Below, piece after piece: positions 12,901-26,112 of a stretch of DNA of 64,000 nt; positions within the stretch are counted from its first letter, which is position 1, and each line of letters begins with the position of its first letter. The position numbers and the translations under genes are program-made. The notes under the pieces are model-generated. The model did no database searches. It was given only the letters and a program-made list of their open reading frames with translations, and had not been told where the DNA came from. The DNA comes from Paulownia fortunei (lineage: Eukaryota > Streptophyta > Magnoliopsida > Lamiales > Paulowniaceae). Location: contig CM033122.1 of NCBI GenBank assembly GCA_019321725.1, forward strand, positions 2,294,001 to 2,358,000. Direction: 5' to 3'.

Positions 12901-14009
12901 TTTGCTTGCTTGTTGCAGGTAATCCCACGGCAACTGTGCGACAATGCTGGTTTTGATGCGACAGATGTGTTGAACAAACTCAGACAAAAGCATGCTCTTC
13001 CATCTGGTAAGCATCTTATACTTGAATACTGCCACATTCAGTTTGCTTTATGGCCTTGCTTGGGGAATGAAATGCTTTTTGTGCTATAGACCCTATATAC
13101 AGGTTGATCAATTATAATGTTGAGTTGGCTTTGTCGATATTTGCATGAGTTTTTTTCAATTCATATGGCATGCCTCTTTTTTTATTTACCTTGTTGAGAT
13201 TATAAACAGGTGAGGGTGCCCCTTATGGTGTAGACATCAACACTGGTGGAATTGCTGATTCATTTGCCAACTTTGTGTGGGAACCGGCGGTTGTGAAGGT
13301 ATTTTTTAATCCTCTTAGTTTATGGAGCGTGCTGATTACTTGGTGTTAGACTGGGTAACATTTTGTTTTCTTCCATTCCACAGATTAATGCCATAAATGC
13401 AGCTACAGAAGCAGCTTGCCTTGTCTTGAGTGTTGACGAAACTGTGAAAAACCCCAAGGTAATTAGACTTTTGTGTTGATTTCTTTGGATATACTCCAGC
13501 TCCAAGTCCATTATGCTTACAAGGAGTTTGTCCAATCGGTACAAGTACTCTATATTCACTCCAGTACCTGGTAAAATCTTGTGTGGTTCTCTTTGATTTG
13601 GAGTTGCATAGTTTTACTATAACATTAGATGAGATAATGTTTGAATGATATAACATGTTCTGCATGAAATCGTCAGGTCCATGCAAGACTCTCTCAGCAG
13701 TGGCCTTCAGGATTATTTATTATTGGATTCACCTAGATACCAGTAGTAGTGGTTTGCAATATCGTCATCATTTTTGTCCACATTTGTATTTTGAATGATG
13801 CATGACAATTATAGACTCGAACTTAATTTTGAAGTATATGAATGTTTGATGGATCTCATTTTTCATTTTTTCTTTAAGTCCATTGCTATGTGACTCCTCT
13901 AATGCAGTCTGAGAGTGCACAAGGAGAAGCTGCTGCAAGTGCTATGGGTGGTAGAGGTCGGGGTGGAGGTGCTTTCGGTGGTCGTGGGCGTGGAATGAGG
14001 AGGCGATAG
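6985..14009 (+). CDS. CCT7: T-complex protein 1 subunit eta (CCT7)
   Basis: Exons: 6985-6999, 8335-8595, 9272-9397, 9536-9739, 11011-11180, 11285-11420, 11698-11814, 11924-12043, 12119-12217, 12309-12398, 12919-13006, 13210-13298, 13384-13458, 13908-14009. The spliced frame is 1692 nt, 563 residues plus stop, close to the usual ~557. The product is the eta subunit of the eight-member cytosolic chaperonin ring that folds actin, tubulin and other proteins using ATP. Visible landmarks are [16 protein letters not shown] after the first five residues, [10 protein letters not shown], the ATP-site GDGTTT at residues 94-99, [22 protein letters not shown], and the eta-type glycine/arginine tail ending RGRGMRRR. 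All introns obey GT-AG. The first intron is 1335 bp and follows only five codons, a place where plant genes often carry expression-enhancing leader introns. It shares its upstream region with the CCDC93-like gene. Confidence 0.97.
8596..9271 (+). other. CCT7 intron 2, unexplained open frame
   Basis: The intron holds a 68-codon open frame at 8731-8937 beginning [18 protein letters not shown]. It is not part of CCT7, since exon 2 joins exon 3 cleanly in phase, and I recognise no family. It may be chance. Confidence 0.3.
9454..9554 (+). repeat. Duplicated 3' splice site of a CCT7 intron
   Basis: Two copies, 54 bp apart (9454-9500 and 9508-9554), each start TGCATTTCATCT and run through a pyrimidine tract into GGCCAyTGAGAAGA. 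The second copy holds the functional acceptor and the first codons of exon 4 (A-I-E-K). The first copy is decayed: its AG is followed by two extra bases and would put a stop (TGA) in frame. Confidence 0.8.
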
Positions 14010-16002
14010 GCCTTCTGAAGTTCTATCATACTCTGAAGCATTTTTGGCTAAATTTTGGTTCTATTTCTTTTTTTTTTGGGTTTTCCGTTTGCTTTTTTCC
14101 CCACTCCTAACTTTATCCATTTTGACTAAATTTAAGTTTTCATTGTTCTTTTTTTTTTAATTAACGATATATTAATATTTACGAGTTGTATTCGAGTTTT
14201 TAGATTGGTCTTCACAAACAATTAGCTTTCTCTGAGCTTTGCAATGTTTAAACTCGATTTACCTTAATGTTTTATAGCCTAGAATGACATTTAATGTCTC
14301 TAAGGGCCGACTCTGAGGCCCTCAGCCCTAATACTGTCCAGCATTCTCGTGGCATCATCGCTTTGTTGGCTGAAAGTTCTTGTAGAGGACACTTAACATC
14401 AATATGGGATTTTGGATGCTAGTATGTTGGAAATGCTTCTCGACTCGTCTTTGTACCTTTGATTTGTACCTGGTTGGCAAAGATAAATTGAATTATACAG
14501 CAAACGTATCAATCCATGCAATCGGGTTGATTATGGTATATGACAGTGTGGTTAGATAAGGGATCACATCTGATTTATTTTTCCTGCTAGGACATAATGG
14601 CTGATGCTGTTCACAAATAATCTGGTATTTTGGATTATAGAATGTCTAACTGGTTTGGTTTCTGGGAATCTTATGCAAGTCAAGTCTTCTACCTCATCCT
14701 CTTCATTACAAAGGCAAAAGTAATATGCTGTTGAAACAAATGTACAGAATCTGACAGTTTTTAACTTTAGTTAATAAGAGAGATTTTTCTACCTGTTTTA
14801 ACTTTAACTATTCCGTTACATTCAAGCATACAGTTGAGGGCCTTAAGTCTCCAATTTCTGGTCTACACATGGAGAGAATTGCTGTATGTAGTTAAGATTA
14901 TTTGTGGGAAGAAAGGTTTATAAGAGAAGTATTTCTTCAATTAAATGCCATTTAAATAAAAAAAAAATGTGTTTTCCTTTGGGAGATAATCTTTACAGTT
15001 GATAGCAAACTGAGAAGAGGATAGATGGAGCATTTGCACATCAATATAGGAAAAAAGCTCAGTCAAGTTGTGCACAATTTTTTGCAATGCTGTGAGATAA
15101 ATAATTGTTTAATTTTGCTACATAGTATGACTTTTATTTGATTTTCGAAATATAAAAGTTTTGCTCAATTGTAATAAATTAATTGCCAAAGCAGCTGCCA
15201 TTCTTGATCTCCAAGTACACTTTAAATTAGTGGTGGTCACAGTTTTGACAAAAATTGTCTGATTTCCACAAGGGAATTGTTGTTTATCTTGATTCTTCTG
15301 ACCCAAATAAATAATAACAATACAATGCATTTTTGTCTTGTAAGGATCCAAGAATCGTACAAGGGCATTATAAATCAAACTAATGAAACATATTAGCAGA
15401 CAAATCATGCAACATTTTGAAATAAACCAATATGTTGATCCTGTTAATTATTATAAAACTACTGAAACATAAATGCAGGGGAGGTATCAACTGTCCAAAA
15501 TACTTAAATAAGAAAGATATCGCTGTACTGCAGATTCTTTTCAAGAAAAAAAATGTATTTTCTGACTGATAATTGCTTATAATTTTTTGGTCAATAGTCA
15601 AAAACGTGAAGAGCAAGTGAGATACATGTTTCGACTAATAAACAAGTGGACAACTTCATTATTGTTAAATCCCTTTAACTGATTGTTGTTCATATTTTAT
15701 ATAGCACTTTCATTAGTGTACATCCAGAGCTGAGTCATGTTTTCACTAATGTAATTCCTAGTCACAACTTGGAGAGGCATATGTATATGTATATATATAT
15801 ATATATATATCTAACACACCCTGCGCTCTTCATAGTTGATACGATTGTTGCATCAGGCAAAAGTTCTCTCTCTTCTCTTCCCTTTTGTTCTACCTTTCCT
15901 TCTTGCCTTTTGATTTTGCAACAGTTTCTTTCTTCTCTTTACTTTCTGCTACCCCCTTTCTTTGAATGATATTTTTCAAGTCTAGATTACCAAAGTATAT
16001 CA
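14010..16002. other. CCT7 3' flank and spacer
   Basis: This holds the CCT7 3' untranslated region and then AT-rich spacer. A TA dinucleotide run lies near 15780-15810. I see no coding sequence with a known motif. Confidence 0.5.
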
Positions 16003-16310
16003 CTCTTCTCTCTCTCTCTCTTGATGATCAAGAAGTTAAAGGGGACAATGAAGATATGAGTCATTTGGTTCGCTCGTCGTACATAATGGCTATATTGCCT
16101 TGATGACACATTCAAATGTATCTGAGTCCCCTACTTTTTCTTCCCCCTCTTTGTGCGCACACACGAGTTTGTGTGTGTTTTACACTTTCTTAAGCTAACC
16201 AAGAGACCCTTCTTTTCTTCACAGATGGATGCATGTTTGAAACAGATATTCTATCTCCCACCACATATGTATGAAAGAAAAAAAACACAGAAAAATTGAA
16301 AAACAAAGGG

Positions 16311-16341
<31 letters not shown>

Positions 16342-16632
16342 TGATGATCAAGAAGTTAAAGGGGACAATGAAGATATGAGTCATTTGGTTCGCTCGTCGT
16401 ACATAATGGCTATATTGCCTTGATGACACATTACTTCAAATGTATCCGAGTCCCCTACTTTTCTTGCCCTCTCTTTGTGCGCACACACGAGTTTATGTTG
16501 TGTTTTATACTTTCTTAAGCCAACCAAGAGACCCTTTTTCTTCACAGATGGATGCATGTTTGAAACAGATATTCTATCTCCACCACTTATATATGAAAGA
16601 TAAAAATCACGGAAACATTAAAAAACGAAAAT
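16003..16632. repeat. 320-bp tandem duplication bounded by CT repeats
   Basis: Two direct copies with a 320-bp period. Copy A runs from the CT tract before 16021 to about 16325, and copy B from the CT tract before 16341 to about 16632. Both contain TTGATGATCAAGAAGTTAAA and, further on, CACAGATGGATGCATG. The copies are about nine-tenths identical with small indels. The CT microsatellite at each junction suggests unequal crossing over or replication slippage. Confidence 0.9.
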
Positions 16633-17495
16633 TTAGTTGATAAGCAAAATTCAAGCCCACCATCGTTCCTTCCAAACAATAGGTGACAATCTATGTGCCA
16701 CAGTGCCAGTATAATAACACAAAAATGTTCAGCTTCAGAGGGCCTTAATGAGATGGGTTTAGTCCTGAATAACACATTACACGCCATGATTCTTTCGGAA
16801 GGTTCTCCCTTTCTGTTGATGTTTTCACTAGTGTTTGCAGATGTGCTTCGAAAACCCCAACGAATTGTCACCTGTTCATACCGCAAATTCTCGGACACAA
16901 GTTGGTTTTCTGAAGAACGGAACAGGCTGAGTTGTAGGCAGGTTTTGAAGACCAACTTGATTATAGCTTATAGCCATATAAGGATTGTTGGCCAAAGACC
17001 CAAAAATCATTTTCACTACCAGCAAGGCCACGCCAATGGCAGGCCTAAAACTACAAATATTTTGGCTTTAAGATCATAAAGGACGAACAAGTTGACAGGT
17101 AAAGAACAATAATTTTAATAATCTTAAATCAAAGAACACCATTATAGAAATTCTAAAATAATAAACAGCTGGAAAAGTTAAATTTGTGCCAAGTTAGAAA
17201 TTCAAGTCCCAATTAACAATGCACAATAGAAACTCTCCCCTAGTAGAGAACTTCAGCCAATTCTGAGTAAACTGTTCACTGTGAAGAAGTTATGAGACTG
17301 ACCCACAACAATAAAAGAAACAACAGAACAGTTAGTTCCTAACTCCTTTGAGGTTCCATGAAACTTATGAAAAATTACATTGCAGCAAAATCAGAACAGA
17401 CAGCTAGAGATCAGAACACAAAATACATCTGTTGAGACCTGGCAAGAAAGTCTGGTTCGAAAAACAAGGTATTTGGGACATGACAGATAATCTAA
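16633..17495. other. LEUNIG 3' flank with an unassigned open frame
   Basis: The part nearest 17495 should be the LEUNIG 3' untranslated region. A 128-codon plus-strand frame (16693-17079) overlaps a 122-codon minus-strand frame (16587-16955). Neither shows a family motif, and both may be chance in a locally GC-richer stretch. Confidence 0.3.
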
Positions 17496-20400
17496 TCATT
17501 TCCATAGTTTAACAATTTTGTCATGACTAGCAGAAGCAACCAAGCCAGCCACTGTTGATATGGCCAATGATGCGATCAATCCTTCATGTGCAGAAAGGGT
17601 CATAGTCTTGTTCTCGGTCATGTTCCAAAGCTCCATTGACTGCAAATATACACCTCACAATTCAGAAAAACAGATCTAGGAGGTCATTATTTCAATTTCA
17701 ATTTTGACAAATTGCAATATGAACCTTATAAACTTGTTAGTTTACTTGACGACGTATATTATTTCAGTAACTTCAAAAAGTTTAAAGAAAAAGATGACTT
17801 GCCTGGTAACAACCAATAACCAGCAATGATGAATATGTAGGGTGGAAAACACAAGAATGGAATTTGTTGCCATTACAACTCAGCTCATGCAAACAATCCC
17901 CTTCACTTCCAGATCTCAATGTCCATACTCTCACTGAATCCTCACTAACAGATGCCAGGAGCTCTCCGGAAGGGTCCCAGCAAACAGAATGAATAGGTTT
18001 GGTGTGACCCTATAGAAACATCAATATGGGCAACAACACCACATTAAAGCCAAGAATGAGGTTAAAACAGGTGTCACTGTCAATTAGCAACACACAGACC
18101 AGCAGAAGAATCAAGCAATTGAAAAGATGACAGAACATTCATATACTGAGACACACAAGGAAACATAGCTAATTCATGGAATTATCTGTTAGGTATCGAT
18201 AACAAAAATAACTTCAGAAAGATACATTTAGCCTGACATTGGGGCATGCAAATCTTGATCATGAATTTGTATATCTGCATGTTAACCTCTCTTGAAGAAA
18301 TTATCAATTAGACAGACCATCAATGCTATATTTCATTTGTTTTCTTTTCAAGCTTGACCTGGTCATTCTTTGCTGGGATGAACCTATGGTAAAGGATTAA
18401 TAACACAGAGAGAAACCACCAACACCTCAAGAAGCTGAAGAAAAATGGACCTGTAATGAATGCCGACAAGCCTGTGTCTCTGCATCCAGTATTGACACAA
18501 CATTGTCAGCAGCTGCTGCAAGATATCTTCCAAGACGGGGTTGAAATCTCACTTGGGTAGTCCCACCCTACTCCAACCAGAGATGGGAAAGTCAAGAAAA
18601 TTAATTGCCTCCTAACACCCCAACATTTTAAGACATATATACAAATATAAACGTGTGCATATATATACAGTATAAGTATACAAAACTATGTACATATATG
18701 TACATGAACACAAGTGGGTGGCGGCCCTGGTGGAAGAGAGAGGGAATATGAACGATAAAGAAAATATAAAAAAAATGAGAATAAGATGGAGTCACTGTTT
18801 TCATTTGTTTGTTTTATTTTGTACCTTGAAAACTCTTGCGCAGCTTCCATTATTAATACTCCAGTATCTTATCTCACCATCACTATCACAGGAGCAGATG
18901 AGATCATCTTTGTTGGGATGAAAGTCCAATGACTTTACACCAGCAGAATGTCCAGTAAAGGTCCGAAGTGAATAGCCAGGCTGCAATACAAGTCACTAGT
19001 AAGGATAAGTGGACATCCTCCAAATATACGAGCATATCTCCTAAGAGTCCGGAAAAATTTACTACCCCATTGAAAGTATTCAAGGAAACCCAGAATTTCC
19101 AGATACTTTTGCCAACAATTCAAGAACATCCTTTCAACAATTTTCATAAATATTTTTAAAAAATGCAGTGCTGTACTTCATCATACAGAATGATGTCATC
19201 CTTTCATAGTTCCCATATCAACAGCAACAAGTCAAAGTGGAAGAGTTTTACAGTAGAAATCTTATGCGAATCAGATAATAAAATGTGATCACCGTTAAAG
19301 ACAGATAATCAAGACCAGTGTATTGATGGCACAGCATAGAAAGATTTTGATAATAAAGACGGATGATTATCATTATTAAAATTTGAAAAGAAGAAATTTT
19401 TCAAAGGAAAGGGAAGTCTTAAAAAGAGAACATGAGTATGCCATTATATATATCAACTAACATTGTCCGCATCCCAGACTCTGACAGTTTTGTCCAAAGA
19501 TGATGTGGCAAGGCGAGCCATGCTAGGACTGAAACGGACATCAGTAATAAGTGATGAGTGTTCCTCAAGCGTAGTTTTTGGCTTCAAAGTGTCCGTGTAC
19601 CACAAAACAGCCTGCATCATTTTTTTATAATTTCATTAATTTTTACGAGCTAGCAAATCAACATAAGCACCATTAAGCGAATTGAGCTGCAAAAATTAGA
19701 GGCTATTTAATAATGTCCTCTTAATTGTAATAGTCTTCCTCAATTCTGACACTCACCTTTTTGTCATGACCGCCACTGGCAAGCAGCTTCCCATCTGATG
19801 AGAAGTGGCAACATGCAACTTTAGTTGCACTAGCACGAACAGAATTCACTTCCGTAAAAGTAAACCCTGAATAGCATGAATTTCCAATCAGAACATACTG
19901 ACATTGATATTTCAGAGAAGAACTAGAATTAAAAAAATTCTTTCAAGCCTCATTCCCCAAAGAAATTCTTGAAAGAGTCTCTGCTTAGAGTTTTGTGAAC
20001 TTGAAGCACACTAGTGTGTAATCACCATATAATGAGAAGTAAAATCATTGGAAAAAAACATATTCTTACCGGCAAAATATAAAAAAATTGCAAAAGAATA
20101 TTTCCATGATTTTACATCTTCAAAGTGTTTAGGATAATCTCCAGTGTTTTTGCTTACTGAAGAAAGTTTACCATAATAAATTTTCCTCAATGGGACCCAG
20201 AATTTGATATCAGCATTGAAGCATCAGTGCATAGACATCTTCCGTGAAATTTGCAAATTAAAATAGCCAAGGTAAATAATATTATAGACATAATTTCTAA
20301 TCAGATGAACATACAAAAATTTGCACATCAGAATAGGATGAAACATCTCCATATGCTTAAAAGCATTTATTGCAGAAGTTTTGTATATGGGCTTGAGCAA

Positions 20401-23400
20401 AAAACCTTTTATTTACCTTTGCTAACATCCATACAACGACCAACTGCATCCCGGGGGTCAGCATCATCATGCGACAAAAAAGACTCTACATTGTCTTCAA
20501 CATCATCCACAAAACGATCCATATCAGCTTGCACAAGATCTTTATCATCCCACTGTCAAAGTAGATGTAAATGAGAAGTTTCGGGATTGAACAAAAACTC
20601 TATTCACAAATGACTAAAACATGACAACTGTTCTTACCAATTGGTTTGATGGTGATGTAAGAGTACCAGTGTTATCAGCTCCAAACATCATCAGAGGCTT
20701 TGAAGAACTGCCAGTGTGTGGCAAAGCAGGCATTGACATCACATCTCCAGGTGTATGAGTTGACGGTGTTGATGGAGCTGAACTTGGAGATGGGCCAGCC
20801 GTATTTGCAGTTCCTGAGCTATTGGCAGGGCCGGAAGATGATACAGGCTGCTTTCTCTTTCTTCCAGTCTGGTTTTTCGAAGCCTTGAATGCATTAAAAA
20901 ACATGTTAGGAATCTACTCCACCTTTAAATTTCAGAAACTTCAGCAACACTCATACTGTGCAATACATAAGAGGTCTATGTTCAGGTTGCTTAAAAGCTT
21001 TTAAATAAATCTATAATTGGATTAGATTTATCTACATGGGTAGCATCTAAATCAGCAGGGATTAATCACCAGGAATTACTTGTTAAAGGAAATGATAATT
21101 GCCAAATTAATATTGACAGTTCTTGCAAGCGACCAATTCAAAGACCAGATTACCCTTGATACACAATTCATTATTAAGGGCTATAAAAACACTTTTATCC
21201 TGACCACTGAATGAGTGCAATAAATTATCAACTATAACCTGAAGTATGAGAATTGGTTGATTTACATTCAGACATGCAATTAAAGCAATGAATGAAGGAT
21301 ATCAATGTACAAGGAACTAGGGATGTGCGCTATTCAATCGCAGTAGTTTTAGAAATATTAAAGTATATAAACCATGTAAGAGATTTAGAGGGTGTTTGGC
21401 TGAGCTTATAAGCTCTTATAAGCAACTTATAAGATCTCTTAAAGTGTTTGGTAAGATTTTTAGAAAAAGAGCTTATAAGATCCCATATTAGGTTCAGTAA
21501 ACCTAACTTATTTTCAAAATAAGATTATATTTTAACAAACTCCTTATTTTGATAATTTTAATTACTAAATTTCCATTACTGACATCTTTAAAGCTCCATG
21601 ATCTTATTTTATCCAAACACTTCAACAATTTATTTTTAAAATAAAATCTAACATCTTATAAGCTTCAAAAACATCTTAGAAGATGTAGAAGGTTATAAGA
21701 TTATTTAAATAAGCTTAGCCAAACACCTTTTTAAAAAAACAAAAAAATCTCTCTAATAAGATGGAAAAGGAGAGACCTGATCATTTCCTCGAAAGGAATT
21801 CGACATGCTACCATCGCCGGTGACACTGCCAGTACCCATAATTTTATCTTGCTGGAGATTGTGATTTGAACTCTGAGGCTGCTGACCAGAGAGAGCATGC
21901 TGTTGAAGCTGCTGCTGCTGTGTTTGATTATTGTTCTGCTGCTGCTGTTGCTGCTGCTGCAGTTGTGCAAATTTCAACTACACAACAAATGAAACACAAT
22001 GGCATCATGAATGATCTAAGAAATACACAATCAGTTGTGAGACTCGTCTCTTTTGGTTAACATCTGTGACACAATTTGGCAAGCCACTAAGAAACAACCA
22101 GATGCAAACTGAAATTGCAAAACCCAAGACATTGATAAAGGAAGAAAAGGCACCTTCATTAACATCTCTGGATCTGCACGAGGCAACACTGGGCAACCAG
22201 CTTGCAAGGGGGATCCAATATTAGGAACTACATCGCCAACTGAATTAGAGAGCCCATCTTTCCCCATAGACAAACTTCGGTTGTTGAGAAGCATTCTCAG
22301 CCTTCTGCTCTCTACATCATTGGCAGATGGGGAAGTCAAACTCTGCTGCGCAAGCATAAGCTGCTGCTGGTGCTGAGGTGTTAGCATCTGTAGTTGATGA
22401 AAGGGCTGAGGACCCTGCATAAATGACTTTGGCTGCTGGAGAAGCCCAGAACGAAGCTGATCGAGACCCTATCAAATAAGGCAGAAAACATATGAAATAA
22501 GGAAACAAATTCAGCATATGAATTTGCGAAAAAAGCAAGCTCCTTTCACATTTCTACCTTAACACAACAAAAATTAAGGAAACAGGCACTTTCATGGGCA
22601 AGAAGCAAATGTAACTAGAGTACTTAAAAGCCCAAACACAGAAGCCTGCATTGACCCTAAACTTGAAGATGCGACTCATTGTAAAAAAACATGGAAACAT
22701 TTACACATGCAACCATGTAAAGTTTGTGGCTTCACTATTTTATAAGCATTGAAAGTTGTGGACCTAATACTTAACTGCCTAAAAGTAAAATATCCGCGAG
22801 GCAGTGAATATCAAGCAGCATCACTCAGTTTAATATTGATAAAAACAAGCAACCATCATTCTGTTGCAAAATAACTATTAAGCTAGGATAACATTATCCA
22901 TCCATTGACATTAAAACTAAACAACCGAAAAGTAGGAATCCCTTTCTGGTTCAAGATATGAAACCCCTGCAAAGACTCTCAAAGCCTACATAGCCACATC
23001 TCTGTATTAATAATTTGCCAGGAAAAAAGCTTCCATAGTTGTTTAAATCAAGTATATGCATTTCGGAGTGCAGACCATATTTGAATGCCATGATGCAATA
23101 TCATCTTACAAATTATAAGTCCACAAAAACAGTATTGCAATCGGATACTATCCACAAAACAACGAGAGGCTTAAAGACATGTAAAAACCATAATATACTT
23201 AAAAAAGGACATGTAAACCATAATATACTTACTGTTAGAGGCCATCCTTTCAATGTCAAGTTGTTACCACCTTGATTTGAGCCTAAAACATACAGAATGA
23301 GATTAACTACAACATATACAGGGAACATAAATTAATGACACTACTGTGTTCCAGCCTGTTCATGTAATCAGATGTCAGCGTTTTAGCATGTCTTGAATAA

Positions 23401-24523
23401 GATCTAATTATCGCAATTACCTAGTTTTCTTCATTACAACAATGAGTGCATCTATGTGTTAAACAACAAAGATTACTTGAAGCCAAAGGATGGATAGAGG
23501 CGTACCAGGGATTCCAATCAGTGATCCTTCAGGGCCCGCAGCTCTCGGATTCAGGATAGGATTCATTTCACTTTTGATATCCTGTTCATGCATATATATG
23601 AACAACACATATACAAGTTAAAACACAACTAGCAAAAATTTATTAAAAGAGAGAAACAAAGAAAGAATGTACTGACTGGTGTAGACCCCGGAAATTGCTG
23701 GCTTCGTGCTTGAACTTGGGGAGACATTCCACCGGCAGTACCATGTAACATTTGCCTGCAAAATGGATTTTGATTGCTGGTGAGAAGCATCGATAAAAGA
23801 TCAATAACTTTGACCCAATTAAGAGCAACAAGAATTATAGAACATAAAAGAGAATGACTCTTATGTTTCACACATCCATCTTTTCTTCTTCTCAATTCAA
23901 AAGATAAGATTTACATCAGTGCAAAAGGAAATTTTGAAAGAAAAAAAACAAAAACTTCGTAATGTCACCCAATCAGACAGACAACTTCAGTACTTAAAAT
24001 GAAGGTTGAAAATATACACCATCCCCCAGAACATACATGCACATGTATCTATATATGTATATACACTCACATAAAGGGTAGAGGGACAGAAAGAGAGGAA
24101 GAAAACCATAACTATATTTCTACAGCAGACAAGACAAAGCACGATATTGACAGATATCATATTGAGCATACCCAGACGGCTGACCAGCTGCTGCAGCTGA
24201 TTTCAACATTGAAGAATGATTTGGATCCAAAAGCTGGGCAACATTATCGCCAAATCTTTGCTGAAAGTAAATATTCAACTGTTAGGAACAGAACCAAGAG
24301 TTGCATATTCTTCTATGCCCTTACATGTATCTTGTACCTTCAAAGATGCATCGTCCAAAGAATCCCTCTGAACAGGGAGCTTTAATTTCTCTTCATACAT
24401 CTTTGTTGCCAATGCATTGGCAGTACCAGGATTTTGTCTCATAAGAGGATCATTTCCAACAATACCATTAGCTGTACTATTCAGGAGGTGGCCACCCTCA
24501 CGCCTTTGCTGTTGCTGATGTGC

Positions 24524-24568
<45 letters not shown>

Positions 24569-26112
24569 GTGCTGCTGTTGTTGCTGCTGTTGTTGGTGCT
24601 GTTGCTGCTGCTGTTGTTGGTGCTGTTGCTGCTGCTGTTGCTGCTGAGCCTGCCTCTGCAATAAGAGCTGCTGCATCTGCAGCTGCTGCTGCTGCTGTGG
24701 ATGTTGTGACTGTGGTGGCTGCTGCTGTTGTTGCTGCTGTTCCCTTGCCTTCATTAACTGAGTCTGCATTTCCCATAATAAGTGAAGCAACTGATTAGAT
24801 TTCAACCCACAATAGCACTAAACAACAGACTGACTACTATTGTCCAACTTGTGATAATAGTGCATGAATATATATCATGCACCTACTTGATGAGAAGTTA
24901 GTTTCTGGAACAACAAATAGGTACATGGAGTTGGGCAAGAAAATCATAAAGAGACCACTAAAATTAAATATAAAATACTATGTTGTTTTTGGGACTCCAC
25001 AAAAAACTGCCGTATACGCAATTATGGAAGTAAGATGCTTGTGACAAGAGTTCAAGTAAATAAAGCTTAAAGAAACAGATAAGATGGAAGTTGATGGGAC
25101 TTATTTTTAGATTGTAGCCAACCTCAATGTAAGATGCAGCAACTTCAGAGTGCTTCTCATTTGTCCTTGCAATAAATATATCCCAAAACACTGACCACCA
25201 TTCAAAGAGAAAACCACCAGGAGCATCGATAGCTGAAACACGCACCCAAAAAAAAAAAAAAAAACCAAAAAACCAAAAACAAAAATTAAAACTTCAATTT
25301 AAAAGGGAACTCGTTAAGTAAGGAATGCGTTTGGTTTTCTGTATACAGACCAACGGGGTCAGATGATACTTTTCCTTCAGCTTGGAAAGCCTGTGCAGTG
25401 GCCTTCAAATCTCTCTTCACTAAATAATCATGAATATAGACATCCAACCTAGAAATAAGAAGTCCAGATATCAGCATAAAATTGTGCGCCTTTGTTCAAG
25501 GGAAAAAATAACTTTAGAGAACAGCGAGCTATATATCAAAACAAAGGGGAAAATATGAAACCCTAAATATAACTCCAAAATCACTATCAGAAAGGTAGAT
25601 TGCAAGTAACAGAATCAAAACAATTAAAATAGGCAATTAGAAGAATACATGTCTACCGAACAAAAGAAAAAATGGCATAACCAATAACAAAGAAAGAACA
25701 CGCTAGAAAAATTATCTTCAGCCCTACACATAAACTAAAACTCCTATTCTTCTCAGAAACCAGAACCTGAGGGAAGGGTAAATTCACACTGTCCACACAC
25801 ACACACACACACACACACAAAAACCCTATAACATAGACACAGGAAATAGGAGTTAAAAAATACAGAGAGCAGAGATGTGGACAAAGACCAAACTTCAAGC
25901 GGGGACTGAACAATTTTTCAAGAATTCACCGACCCAAAATCGGAAATCTAATAGAAACATACAATGATGCCGTAAAACAGGAATCTTGACGGCAAAAGAA
26001 TAATTAAACCACATACCATACAAGAAAAAGAGAGAACTTTTAGAAAGAAGGGTATTAGAAAATAGAATAGAAAAGCTTACATTTTGTCAGCTTCCCAGTT
26101 AGTTTGAGACAT
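17496..26112 (-). CDS. LUG: Transcriptional co-repressor LEUNIG
   Basis: Exons in order of translation: 26112-26081, 25448-25351, 25232-25123, 24763-24338, 24260-24172, 23755-23677, 23581-23506, 23282-23233, 22468-22154, 21977-21777, 20883-20638, 20552-20417, 19866-19757, 19611-19462, 18980-18825, 18567-18451, 18009-17803, 17639-17496. The sum is 2742 nt, 913 residues plus stop. LEUNIG is a nuclear Groucho/TLE-like co-repressor that works with SEUSS and recruits histone deacetylase and Mediator to repress floral and other genes. The N-terminal LUFS domain (residues 1-80) starts [20 protein letters not shown] and includes the LisH helix pair. A glutamine-rich block covers about 85-165. The middle holds [17 protein letters not shown], a likely nuclear localisation signal. 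WD40 repeats fill about 620-913, with blades such as GHDKKAVLWY and [10 protein letters not shown]. The close match to LEUNIG itself in the LUFS and middle regions argues against the homolog LUH. Confidence 0.96.
17640..17802 (-). other. GC-AG intron of LEUNIG
   Basis: The last intron begins with CAG|GCAAGT (minus strand, 17803/17802) instead of GT and ends TTTGCAG at 17640. The protein join gives G-C-Y-Q|S-M-E-L-W, which fits the family, and no in-frame GT donor is nearby. AG|GCAAGT is the classic consensus of the minor GC-AG class. Confidence 0.85.
21389..21728. mobile_element. hAT-type MITE in a LEUNIG intron
   Basis: About 340 bp, with ends GGGTGTTTGGCTGAGCTTAT and (reverse complement) AGGTGTTTGGCTAAGCTTAT, so the terminal inverted repeats are near-perfect over about 20 bp. 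The inside is AT-rich with more copies of the AGCTTATAAG motif in both directions. There is no coding capacity. The target duplication is not clear, so the ends may be off by a few bases. It lies in the intron between 20884 and 21776. Confidence 0.75.
24507..24745 (-). repeat. CAG/CAA tract coding poly-glutamine
   Basis: A microsatellite inside the fourth LEUNIG exon reads as long runs of Q interrupted by H, A, M and L in the gene frame. Mixing CAG with CAA limits slippage. The long Leu- and Ala-rich open frames in other phases here are by-products of the repeat. Confidence 0.95.

Noticed and set aside
24434..24805. Long Leu-, Val- and Ala-rich open frames across the LEUNIG glutamine tract
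   Set aside because: They are the other reading phases of the CAG/CAA repeat. Only the poly-Q frame joins LEUNIG exons.
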